From positions 28,759 through 64,563 of the forward strand of contig CAJUFI010000022.1 of assembly GCA_910585665.1 (NCBI GenBank): a DNA stretch of 35,805 bases, in the 5' to 3' direction. A program made the translations under genes and the position numbers. The notes beneath the pieces were generated by a model. The model had not been told where the DNA came from. It made no database searches and worked only from the letters and a program-made list of their open reading frames with translations. The stretch is from an uncultured Acetatifactor sp. GTDB lineage: Bacteria > Bacillota > Clostridia > Lachnospirales > Lachnospiraceae. Of the stretch, positions 23,616 through 30,529 are shown piece after piece (positions within the stretch are counted from its first letter, which is position 1; each line of letters begins with the position of its first letter).

Positions 23616-24554
23616 TCACGAAAACCAGCGCATCTGGGCGTCCTTCAGGGACTTGACTTTCCTGTCCGTCACCTTGTCCTCCGCCCCCACCTCCCCGCAC
23701 AGCAGCGGGGAGTCCGCCCGGTACAGCCCTGCCGTCTCCCGGACTTTCCCATCGCCATGGTTCGCGTAGCAGTACCTGCAGCCATTCAGGCAAGTGTCAT
23801 AAGCCCCCACCTCTATGCTCTCCAGGCATCCGCATTCCTTCCTCTGGTTCCTGTCCTTCCCGCCGGAAAAACTGCATCCCGTAATCTCCTCAATCAGCCT
23901 TTGGTCGATGCAGCTCCCATGCCGGACGCCCGCCTCCCGCAGATCCGTCCGCTCCGCACAGGACTCGATTGCCAGCCCATGCTCCGCAGCGATCCGGGCC
24001 ATCTCCCCGGCCAGATATACCATGTCCTCCGAAGCCACTTCCCCGAAGCCGAATGTCCTGGCGTTGCGCCGCAGCTTCGCATACATGTCCACGAAACTGA
24101 TGACCACTTTCCGGGTATGATCCGCCAGGCTGTCCGCGATTTCCCCGAAGGCCTTTACATGATAGGCCGCCGTATATCTCCGGTTCACCAGGACAGGGTC
24201 GTAGCGCCATATCACCCGCTCTTTCCCAATCCGCTCAGACAGCTTCCGGAACGCGGGAATCAGCACCTCCCTCTTATCCGGAAGGTTCGGCTCCATGTCC
24301 TTACCATAGCCCGTCAGCGTGAACTGGAAATAGTACGGATAGCGCTCCAAAGCCCCCAGCCGCCCCATCATATCAGCGGGATTCTTCGTCCAGAACACGA
24401 TGCAGTCCACCACCTCCGGGGACAGGTCTATCCTACTGATTTGGTGGGGATTCATGGGATTGCGCACATACAGGAAGCCTTCTTTCATCCTGTTCAGGAA
24501 CCACTCCGAATAATAGGCCGGGATATCCGTCCTTCTGCTGGCGCTCAGTATCAC
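23616..24554 (-). CDS. DUF1848 family protein with C-terminal radical-SAM-like cysteines
   Basis: 312 residues starting at GTG. N-terminal ILSASRRTDIPAYYSEWF and FLYVRNPMNPHQISRIDLSP, VVDCIVFWTKNPADMM, and RVIWRYDPVL are DUF1848 signatures. The C-terminus has a Cys-rich tail including CGC (241-243) and CLNGCRYCYA (C255-x3-C259-x2-C262), the radical-SAM [4Fe-4S] pattern, placed at the end rather than the beginning of the protein. The family is related in sequence to SplB-like radical enzymes; its reaction is unknown. The GTG start overlaps the stop of the upstream metallo-hydrolase by 4 nt (GTGA), so the two are translationally coupled and probably work together. Confidence 0.87.
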   Translation of the reverse strand: MILSASRRTDIPAYYSEWFLNRMKEGFLYVRNPMNPHQISRIDLSPEVVDCIVFWTKNPADMMGRLGALERYPYYFQFTLTGYGKDMEPNLPDKREVLIPAFRKLSERIGKERVIWRYDPVLVNRRYTAAYHVKAFGEIADSLADHTRKVVISFVDMYAKLRRNARTFGFGEVASEDMVYLAGEMARIAAEHGLAIESCAERTDLREAGVRHGSCIDQRLIEEITGCSFSGGKDRNQRKECGCLESIEVGAYDTCLNGCRYCYANHGDGKVRETAGLYRADSPLLCGEVGAEDKVTDRKVKSLKDAQMRWFS

Positions 24555-25903
24555 AGGATTTCCCTCTTCACGCCGTAGAGGTCTACCCCATCGTGCTCTC
24601 CGCCTACCCGGGGCTCCTCCAGGATTACCCGGTATGCCCCGTCCTGGAACCGGAAGCCCGTGGTCTTGTCCTCATACCAGATATTGTCCGGAGAGGACAG
24701 GCAGTTCAGCACGTCCGCCAGCTTATCCAGATTCTCCACGGTATGGCCCCCGTAGTAGCTGTTGGGCAGCATGGCATAATCCGCATCGATCAAAGGATAC
24801 AGCCGGGAGAGGAAATTGAAGCAATGGTGCGCCACCTGTACCACGTCCGCCTTCCACAGGGCAGCCGGAACCGTCTCCGCCACCAGAGCCTCCGTCTCCA
24901 CGTTGGTGTCCCCCAGCCACAGGACCGTGCCATTCCCTGTGGTCATCTTCAGGATGACGGAGGTGCAGTTGAAATCCCCTAACGGAAATCTGCTCATATC
25001 TTCACTGGAAATCGCATCCTCCTGGGCATACAGCACATCGAAGCGGACATTGGCCAGGGTGACGGTCTGGCCGTTGTGGAGCTTCAGGCACTTCACATCC
25101 GGGCAGTACTCCCGCAGGGTCTCCTTCAGCACCAGAGCCTCCTTATCGCCCGGGCGCACATGATAGGACGGGAAATTGAACATCACCCGCTGGAGTTCAA
25201 AGCTTTCCGGGTATGTCCGCAGCAGCCGGATACAGGCCGCCACATGGTCGCCGTGGGCGTGGGTGAAGAACCATGCGGCGATATGGATTTTCTCCCCCTC
25301 CGCCGTCCCCGTGATCCTACGCAGAAAGCGGTACATCCCCTCCAGCGCTTCCACGGAGCACTGCATGCAATCCCCGCCGTCGATCATCACCAGCCGGTTA
25401 TCCGACAGGCGGATGATGTAGAACATGCCGCAGTTGGTGGTGGTGGGGCTGTGGCCGTTGCGCGGGTCATAGTACAGCCCGTACTGATAGATTTCCGCCG
25501 ACTCCCCGCCTTCACAGGCAGCAGCGGAATCCGGTGTATTCTGCGGAGAAGCGAATTCGTATGTATTGGAGAACTCCGGCAGCGCCGTGGAAGCCCTGTC
25601 CTCGATGACCCGCACTTCGCCCCGGGCACGGGTGTAGTACGCGTACAGCAGCGCGTCCTCTTTTTTCAGCTGACAGCAGTCCACGGCAGCCGTATGGTTC
25701 TCAAAGACCTTTTCGAAGCCTGTCCCACACAGCTTTTCCAGATACGCCTTGTACTCGCCCTCGTTCGTGTCCGTCACGAGCATCACGAGACTGTCGTCTT
25801 CTGCGTCCCCCTGGCTGTCATCCGACAGCATGGAGCCTGCGTGGTACAGGCCTGCCGCCGTCACGCCGCCCTCATATGCCCATTCTTCCTTCCATTCCAA
25901 CAT
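24551..25903 (-). CDS. MBL-fold metallo-hydrolase
   Basis: 450 residues. The N-terminal 130 residues have an unclassified alpha/beta domain; the metallo-beta-lactamase fold begins near 140 (GMFYIIRLSDNRLVMIDGGD), with the zinc-binding THAHGDH motif at 214-220, further ligand candidates LWLGDTN and VAHHCFN, and a C-terminal CLSSPDNIWYEDKTTGFRF segment. The family hydrolyses diverse substrates; this one resembles the ComEC-like / broad metallohydrolase branch and its substrate is unknown. It is cytoplasmic (no signal). The ribosome site AAGGAG is ten nt before ATG; promoter candidate at 26110-26138. Coupled to the DUF1848 gene. Confidence 0.85.
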   Translation of the reverse strand: MLEWKEEWAYEGGVTAAGLYHAGSMLSDDSQGDAEDDSLVMLVTDTNEGEYKAYLEKLCGTGFEKVFENHTAAVDCCQLKKEDALLYAYYTRARGEVRVIEDRASTALPEFSNTYEFASPQNTPDSAAACEGGESAEIYQYGLYYDPRNGHSPTTTNCGMFYIIRLSDNRLVMIDGGDCMQCSVEALEGMYRFLRRITGTAEGEKIHIAAWFFTHAHGDHVAACIRLLRTYPESFELQRVMFNFPSYHVRPGDKEALVLKETLREYCPDVKCLKLHNGQTVTLANVRFDVLYAQEDAISSEDMSRFPLGDFNCTSVILKMTTGNGTVLWLGDTNVETEALVAETVPAALWKADVVQVAHHCFNFLSRLYPLIDADYAMLPNSYYGGHTVENLDKLADVLNCLSSPDNIWYEDKTTGFRFQDGAYRVILEEPRVGGEHDGVDLYGVKREIL

Positions 25904-26109
25904 GGCTATCCCTCTCCTTTTTGCAATTACAGACTTCCGGTTCCCGGCCTTATGACTGGCCGACCGTTAGCCCTTATGTCCTTCCAAAATGCGACCCTGC
26001 GGCAACCTTCATCCTTTCGTTCTGCCTGCCGCTTTGCCATAAGCTTCATGCGCCATGGGCGAAACCGCCCTGTTCCCGTCCGATGCCCCGGAACCTTTCG
26101 CGCAGGTTT

Positions 26110-26138
26110 ATTATAACAAGGGAACGCCCTTTCTACAA
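26110..26138 (-). promoter_or_regulatory. Probable promoter of the MBL/DUF1848 pair
   Basis: On the minus strand TTGTAG (26138-26133), 17-nt spacer, TATAAT (26115-26110). It leaves a 200-nt leader containing a GGGCG-GTTT-CGCCC hairpin and short ATG frames, but no riboswitch I recognise. Confidence 0.5.
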
Positions 26139-26182
26139 TATGAAATTTTTCAAAACCTATTCCTTCCGGAAGACGATTGTAC

Positions 26183-26188
26183 TATAAT
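26183..26188 (+). promoter_or_regulatory. Possible -10 box of the nuclease-like gene
   Basis: TATAAT is perfect; the region 17 nt upstream (TTCCTT, 26160-26165) is a poor -35. The leader to ATG 26275 would be about 80 nt. Confidence 0.35.
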
Positions 26189-26274
26189 AGAGCCAGCGCG
26201 AATTGCGGGAAAGCCTGACAAAGCATACCTGTAGAATCGCGAAACAGAACAAAAGGGGAAAGCAGGAGCTGAAA

Positions 26275-27018
26275 ATGCCGGACAAGAGAGCTTTCGAAAC
26301 AGCAAAAAGGAAAATCATCGGTGTAGACAGACAGAGGTTCGGCATCGGCACCCTGTCAGAGAAGACCGTCCACGCTATTCTGAAGAACTATTACGAGCCG
26401 GATGAAGACAGGCATGAAATCCCCATCCAGAATTACGTGGCCGACATCTACGCGGAAGGGGAGATCATCGAAATCCAGACCCGGCAGTTCGACAAGATGC
26501 GCGGCAAGCTGGGCGCGTTCCTGCCCCTGTATCCTGTGACCATCGTCTACCCCATCCCCCATGAAAAATGGATTATCTGGATAGACGAGGAGAGCGGAAC
26601 CCTGAGCAAAAGGCGGAAGTCCCCCCTCAAGGGAAATCCCTACGTCATCTTCCCGGAACTGTACAAAATCAAGATGTTCCTGAAAGACCCCAATCTGCGC
26701 TTCCGGCTGGTCTTCCTGGACATGGAGGAATACAAGCTGCTGAACGGCTGGAGCAAAGACCGGAAAAAGGGCGCGAGCCGCTATGACCGCATCCCCACGG
26801 AACTGGTGCGGGAAATGGAGATTACCTGTCCCCAGGATTTCCTGCAGTTCGTCCCTTTGGAGCTGGAGGGCACCTTCACCTCCAGGGACTTCGCCAAGGC
26901 GGCGCACATCTCCCTGCCCCTGGCCCAGACCACGCTGAATATCCTGTACCATATGGAGACTGTGGACAGAGTGGGCAAAAAGGGACATCTCTATCTATAT
27001 GAGACAAAGGAGGGCTGA
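26275..27018 (+). CDS. Putative nuclease-fold protein with C-terminal winged helix
   Basis: 247 residues, cytoplasmic. The N-terminal half has HEIPIQNYVADIYAEGEIIE followed by IQTRQFDKMRGKL: an Asp then Glu-x-Gln on adjacent strands as in PD-(D/E)XK enzymes, with hydrophobic strands around YPVTIVYPI. The C-terminal 60 residues (FTSRDFAKAAHISLPLAQTT, LNILYHMETVDRVGKKGHLY) are a winged-helix DNA-binding domain. A sequence-specific nuclease or a nuclease-derived regulator is suggested; I know no characterised relative, and the catalytic assignment is inference. The start is fixed by AGGAG six nt before the ATG at 26275, rather than the longer frame from 26203. It is directly followed by the inverted-repeat element at 27025. 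Confidence 0.72.
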   Translation: MPDKRAFETAKRKIIGVDRQRFGIGTLSEKTVHAILKNYYEPDEDRHEIPIQNYVADIYAEGEIIEIQTRQFDKMRGKLGAFLPLYPVTIVYPIPHEKWIIWIDEESGTLSKRRKSPLKGNPYVIFPELYKIKMFLKDPNLRFRLVFLDMEEYKLLNGWSKDRKKGASRYDRIPTELVREMEITCPQDFLQFVPLELEGTFTSRDFAKAAHISLPLAQTTLNILYHMETVDRVGKKGHLYLYETKEG

Positions 27019-27024
27019 TGAATT

Positions 27025-27126
27025 TATACTGCCTAACGATTTCACTTGCCGTGAAACCAGACTGCATAACGCTGACTGGTTCAATCGCATGATTACATTA
27101 GGCAGTATTCAGCGTTATGCAGTATA
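27025..27126 (+). repeat. 102-bp element built from four copies of one 13-bp motif
   Basis: ATACTGCCTAACG occurs at 27026 and, varied, at 27059 (AGACTGCATAACG); inverted copies lie at 27098-27108 and 27110-27125. This yields an 11-bp perfect pair (27026-27036 with 27098-27108) and a 15-bp perfect pair (27061-27075 with 27109-27123) that interlock rather than nest. A TTTCAC/GTGAAA hairpin lies at 27040-27056. The outer ends form 14-bp terminal inverted repeats with one mismatch, and AATT lies on both sides. Confidence 0.85.
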
Positions 27127-27127
27127 A

Positions 27128-27155
27128 TTGACACCTGCCCATTCCATGGTATAAT
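27128..27155 (+). promoter_or_regulatory. Perfect-hexamer promoter with no ORF downstream
   Basis: TTGACA (27128-27133), 16-nt spacer, TATAAT (27150-27155). It begins two nt after the inverted-repeat element and points to a region without coding potential. Confidence 0.8.
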
Positions 27156-27161
27156 AGTAAT

Positions 27162-27309
27162 GTAGCTAGATAAGCTATTATCAGCGCTGGACAGATCTGG
27201 TGTCTATTTGATGGATGCTGTGGTTTGGAAGGTGCTGTAACGATTGAAAAGGGTTTCCTGTACGGTGCTTATGTTTAGTGCTTTAGTCAGGAAGCTCTTT
27301 TGCTTTTGC
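27162..27309 (+). ncRNA. Candidate small RNA of unknown family
   Basis: About 145 nt from the expected start point to a terminator-like hairpin. No ribosome site or credible frame. Internal structure includes a TAGCT/AGCTA hairpin near 27164-27178, two adjacent palindromic octamers CAGCGCTG (27182-27189) and CAGATCTG (27192-27199), and the long terminal hairpin. It does not match 6S RNA, SRP RNA, tmRNA, RNase P or a riboswitch I know. Support comes from promoter and terminator architecture only. Confidence 0.5.
27247..27309 (+). terminator. Terminator-like hairpin closing the candidate small RNA
   Basis: AAAAGGGTTTCCTG (27247-27260) pairs with CAGGAAGCTCTTTT (27288-27301): 14 consecutive pairs with two G-T wobbles, 27-nt loop, followed by GCTTTTG. 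The loop contains the direct repeat GTGCTT. Long loop and interrupted T tract make it less than ideal. Confidence 0.55.
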
Positions 27310-27336
27310 CCCATTTCAAACAGTCATAGATAAGAA

Positions 27337-27543
27337 TCAACCTTCTGATTTGAGATCTATCTGTACTTGAAATATGATCCAAAACATCTCTATCCTCAAA
27401 AATATATCTTTTCTTATCTCCTGCGCAAAATGCTCAAGCAGCCCTCTCCAGTCCGGCAGGTTATAATAACGCCTGGTCATCCCGGAACCAATGAACAAAA
27501 ATGGTGTGGTATTAAATTTATGAACAATATCTGTAATCGTCAT
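27337..27543 (-). pseudogene. 5' stub of a SIR2-family gene
   Basis: 68 codons. The first 45 residues (MTITDIVHKFNTTPFLFIGS, then GMTRRYYNLPDWRGLLEHFA) are the start of a SIR2-like domain as found in bacterial anti-phage and NAD-depleting proteins (FIGSG nucleotide loop, LPDW motif). After QEIRKD the sequence no longer fits the family and stops. The start is sound, with AAGGAAG before ATG, so the gene has lost its 3' part, probably at about 27400. Too short to bind NAD; inactive. AT-rich compared with both neighbours. Confidence 0.72.
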
Positions 27544-27600
27544 TTTGCTTCCTTGTTCCTCTGCTGAGACATCTTCTACAGGCTTCCGTATTGCCCTCCA

Positions 27601-28293
27601 TCAGTCCAACCCCTCAATCCCGTCCACCGGCAAGGACATGACGATGCCCTGGGCCTTGCTGTTCATGCCGCACTGCTTGCCGATTTCCTGCATGATGGCA
27701 AGTTTGTCTTCCTTCTGGGCCAGGATGAGCACCACCTCCCGCTCCTCCTGGACGCTGATCTTCCAGAACTTCATGGCCTCCTTGGTTCCGACCCTCCTGC
27801 TGTGGAACACCGTGCCGCCGGAGGCGCCCATGGGCCTGGCCGCGTTCATCACTTCCTCACTGAACCCCTGATTCACGATTGCCATGATCATGCTGTATTC
27901 GTTCTCTGTCATATCCGTCTCATTCCTCTCCGCAGACTTCCTCTCTTCCGGCTCCATCCCTTCCATTATCTGAACGATATGCCCGCTGCCTCCTGACATC
28001 ACCAGCGTGAACGCGATGCCTGTGTTGGGCATCCCCAGGTGCAGCTTCTTGCGCAGCTTCTTGCGCATCTCATCGGCCCATTCCTTGGACATCATGCTCA
28101 TGAGCACGTTTTTGTCCACCCCGTCCAGGCCCAGCATATCCATGACCTCACTGGTAGCCGTCCCCTGGGCATGGAAGACATACTGGATTGGGATATTCTC
28201 CTCCTTGAACATCCCCAGCGCCTTGCCCACCAGCTTCGGCGTGGCAATCAACAGCAGCATCCGATAAGCTTTCCTATTCTGATTGTCCCCCAT
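27601..28293 (-). CDS. P-II family regulator with two P-II-like domains
   Basis: 230 residues, twice the usual P-II length. N-terminal domain about 10-102 (MLLLIATPKLVGKALGMFKE, GIAFTLVMSGGSGHI); C-terminal domain about 130-228 (MAIVNQGFSEEVMNAARPMG, GGTVFHSRRVG, REVVLILAQKEDKLAIM, GQGIV-like AQGIVMSLPVDGI), which has the typical ending of DUF1538-associated P-II proteins. P-II proteins sense ATP/ADP and 2-oxoglutarate and bind membrane transporters; here the partner is almost certainly the DUF1538 protein just upstream. Start at 28293 follows AGGAGG with nine to ten nt; the upstream stop is 13 nt away. It would act at the cytoplasmic face of the membrane. Confidence 0.87.
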   Translation of the reverse strand: MGDNQNRKAYRMLLLIATPKLVGKALGMFKEENIPIQYVFHAQGTATSEVMDMLGLDGVDKNVLMSMMSKEWADEMRKKLRKKLHLGMPNTGIAFTLVMSGGSGHIVQIMEGMEPEERKSAERNETDMTENEYSMIMAIVNQGFSEEVMNAARPMGASGGTVFHSRRVGTKEAMKFWKISVQEEREVVLILAQKEDKLAIMQEIGKQCGMNSKAQGIVMSLPVDGIEGLD

Positions 28294-28306
28294 TTCCAAA
28301 GCCCTC

Positions 28307-29833
28307 CTAGAATTCGATGATATCGTCCATGGCATCCACAGCCAGAATCTCCGTCTCTTCTACTACAGCAACCTTGTCTTCTGCCCTCAGCTTGAACTGA
28401 TACAGGATTCCCATGAGCTGGATGGCAATCAGCGGCGTCAGCGCCACCAGCGCCACCACCCCAAAGGCATCCGTCATCAGGTTCCCGCCCACGGCCTCAC
28501 AGGCTCCGATGCTCAGGGGAAGCAAGAACGTAGTCGTCATAGGTCCGCTGGCCACGCCGCCGGAGTCGAAAGCGATACCCACGAACATCTTCGGCACGAA
28601 CCGGGACAGGATCAGTGCGATGACATAACCGGGAATCACGATCCAATAAATGGGCAGCCCGGTGAGCACCCGCATCATGGCCAGGCCCACACTGGCAGAG
28701 ACGCCCAGGGACATACAGCGGTTCATGGCCTTGGCCGACACGGAGCCGTTGGTCACTCCCTCCACCTGGCGGTTCAGCACCTGGATGGCAGGCTCCGCTT
28801 TCACGATATAATAACCGATCAGCATACCAATGGGCACCAGCAGCCACCGCCAGGCCTCGGACGCAATCTCATTCCCCAACAGGGCGCCCACCGGGGCGAA
28901 TCCCACGTTGACCCCGCAGAGAAACAGCACCAGCCCGATATATGTATAGCCGAAGCCCACCGTGACACGCTTCACCTGTCGGCGCGGATACCTGTGGGTC
29001 AGCTTCTGGAACAGGACGAACACCGCCGCCACGGGAATCAGCGATATCAGCACCTCCCGCACATAGGGCGGCATGTTGAACAGGAATTCCTTCACCACGT
29101 CCCGGGTGGTGCTCACCTGGGCGACTTCAGAGCCGCTGTAGGCAGCTTCCCCCGGGCCGAAGAACATCCCCAAAATCAGCACCGCCAGTATGGGTCCCAC
29201 GCTGGAAAGCGCCACCAGACCGAAGCTGTCGCTGGAGGCATTCTTGTCGCCGCGGACGGAGGCGAGACCTACGCCCATGGCCATGATGAAAGGAACCGTC
29301 ATGGGGCCGGTGGTGACGCCGCCGGAGTCGAAGGCCACCGCCAGGAAATCCTGGGGCACCAAAAACGACACCCCTATCAGAACGATATAGAGACCCGCCA
29401 ATATGGTCGAAAGGTTGATCTGGAACAATATCCTCAAAATGGCCGCTGCCAGGAATATCCCCACGCCCACCGCCACCGTCAGGATCAGGGTAAGGTTGGG
29501 GATGGCGGGAACCTGCTCCGCCAGCACCTGGAGGTCCGGTTCAGAGATCGTGATGATGGCCCCCATGGAAAAGCCGATCAGGAAAATCAGAGGGATGTGC
29601 CGGGCCTTGGATATCTGGACGCCGATGCCTTCCCCCAGAGGCGTCATAGACATCTCCGCGCCCAGCTGAAAGAAGCCCATGCCGATGACCAGCATCACCG
29701 CGCCCACGATGAACATGACCATGGTGCCCAGGTCGATGGGAACCAGCAATATGCTCAGCAGCAGGACGATTCCCGTTATGGGGAGCACAGCCGACACCGA
29801 CTCCAGTATCTTTTCCTTCAGCTTTTGATTCAT
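28307..29833 (-). CDS. DUF1538 membrane transporter, internally duplicated
   Basis: 508 residues with about twelve to fourteen membrane helices. Two homologous halves: AFDSGGVTTGPMT (167-179) and AFDSGGVASGPMT (421-433) are the signature re-entrant-like motifs, and SEPDLQVL (97-104) matches AEPAIQVL (346-353). DUF1538 proteins are predicted transporters, frequently encoded with P-II regulators as here; the substrate is unknown. The N-terminal QKLKEKILESV is cytoplasmic, and the last 35 residues are an acidic tail that might contact the P-II partner. GAGGTGG precedes the ATG. The stop is 13 nt before the P-II ATG, so the two form an operon. Confidence 0.88.
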   Translation of the reverse strand: MNQKLKEKILESVSAVLPITGIVLLLSILLVPIDLGTMVMFIVGAVMLVIGMGFFQLGAEMSMTPLGEGIGVQISKARHIPLIFLIGFSMGAIITISEPDLQVLAEQVPAIPNLTLILTVAVGVGIFLAAAILRILFQINLSTILAGLYIVLIGVSFLVPQDFLAVAFDSGGVTTGPMTVPFIMAMGVGLASVRGDKNASSDSFGLVALSSVGPILAVLILGMFFGPGEAAYSGSEVAQVSTTRDVVKEFLFNMPPYVREVLISLIPVAAVFVLFQKLTHRYPRRQVKRVTVGFGYTYIGLVLFLCGVNVGFAPVGALLGNEIASEAWRWLLVPIGMLIGYYIVKAEPAIQVLNRQVEGVTNGSVSAKAMNRCMSLGVSASVGLAMMRVLTGLPIYWIVIPGYVIALILSRFVPKMFVGIAFDSGGVASGPMTTTFLLPLSIGACEAVGGNLMTDAFGVVALVALTPLIAIQLMGILYQFKLRAEDKVAVVEETEILAVDAMDDIIEF

Positions 29834-29871
29834 GCAGCCACCTCTTTTATGAATGATTTTCTCGCCGCTCA

Positions 29872-29905
29872 GGAATTGCCGTAGCAGTTATTTGCAGACA
29901 CTTCC
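29872..29905 (-). repeat. Deletion derivative of the palindromic repeat (copy 5)
   Basis: On the minus strand GGAAGTGTCTGCAAATAACT is joined almost directly to GGCAATTCC, so only the two ends of the 100-bp repeat remain (34 bp). TAA precedes it on the minus strand. It lies between the DUF1667 and DUF1538 genes. Confidence 0.75.
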
Positions 29906-29992
29906 TTACAATGCTTTCTGAGAACTATCATATCAGATTTGAAGCATGATTTCCACCAATTGTCAGATAATTCCGCCAAAAATTTATGGAAT

Positions 29993-30349
29993 TTAGCCCA
30001 GGGATGGTTTGTTCTCCGTCGCCACCACATTGCTGCCGAACACATCCCGCAGCAGAATGTCGCCTATGGCCACCGGAACTGCTGCCCTGTGCCGGTTGAT
30101 TCTGTCCATGCATTCCATGATTTTGGACTTGGGGATGGGGCGGTCGGTCTTGACGGAGAGTATCTGGCCGTCCTGGCAGCGCATGGTGGTGGTCACTGTC
30201 CTCTCGGGATGGCGCGTCTCCGCCTCCGCGTAGGCGGCCCCTCTTTTACAGGTGTTGCCGCTGATTTCCAGAATCTCCTCCCCCTCCATCTTCACCGTGA
30301 TGGAGCAGCCCATGGGGCATATGATGCATGTCATCTGTCGTTCTGTCAT
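29993..30349 (-). CDS. DUF1667 iron-sulfur protein
   Basis: 118 residues. N-terminal CIICPMGC (C8-x2-C11-x3-C15) and a fourth Cys in GNTCKRG (C36) resemble an Fe-S ligand set; the rest (ETRHPERTVTTTMRCQDGQI, LSVKTDRPIPKSKIMECMDR) is the standard DUF1667 body. The family nearly always follows the two flavoproteins found upstream here and is considered the third part of a glycerol-3-phosphate-dehydrogenase-like complex, perhaps in the GlpC electron-transfer position. Start at 30349 has GGAG eight nt upstream; a longer frame to 30463 is low-complexity and unsupported. Last gene of the module, 180 nt from the flavoprotein. Confidence 0.88.
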   Translation of the reverse strand: MTERQMTCIICPMGCSITVKMEGEEILEISGNTCKRGAAYAEAETRHPERTVTTTMRCQDGQILSVKTDRPIPKSKIMECMDRINRHRAAVPVAIGDILLRDVFGSNVVATENKPSLG

Positions 30350-30529
30350 TTCTCTCGCTCCTGTTCCGGCTCCGCCCTGGCCTCGCCATGCCGGCGCCGG
30401 CCAATTACCGGACTGGCCTTTTTGGCGCTTCCTTTTCGAAGACGCGGATGGCAAAATTACCAACTTTAACCGATAAACTGATACATAATGCCGAAAAGGT
30501 ATTCTGGTTCTTCTCTAACGAAACCTGTC

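Noticed and set aside
27057..27090. tRNA-like T-arm sequence (GGTTCAATC)
   Set aside because: No acceptor stem, D-arm or anticodon arm can be formed around it; it is part of the inverted-repeat element.
28283..29884. 533-codon plus-strand frame across the DUF1538 gene
   Set aside because: His/Gly/Gln-rich mirror of transmembrane codons on the other strand; no start signal and no family resemblance.
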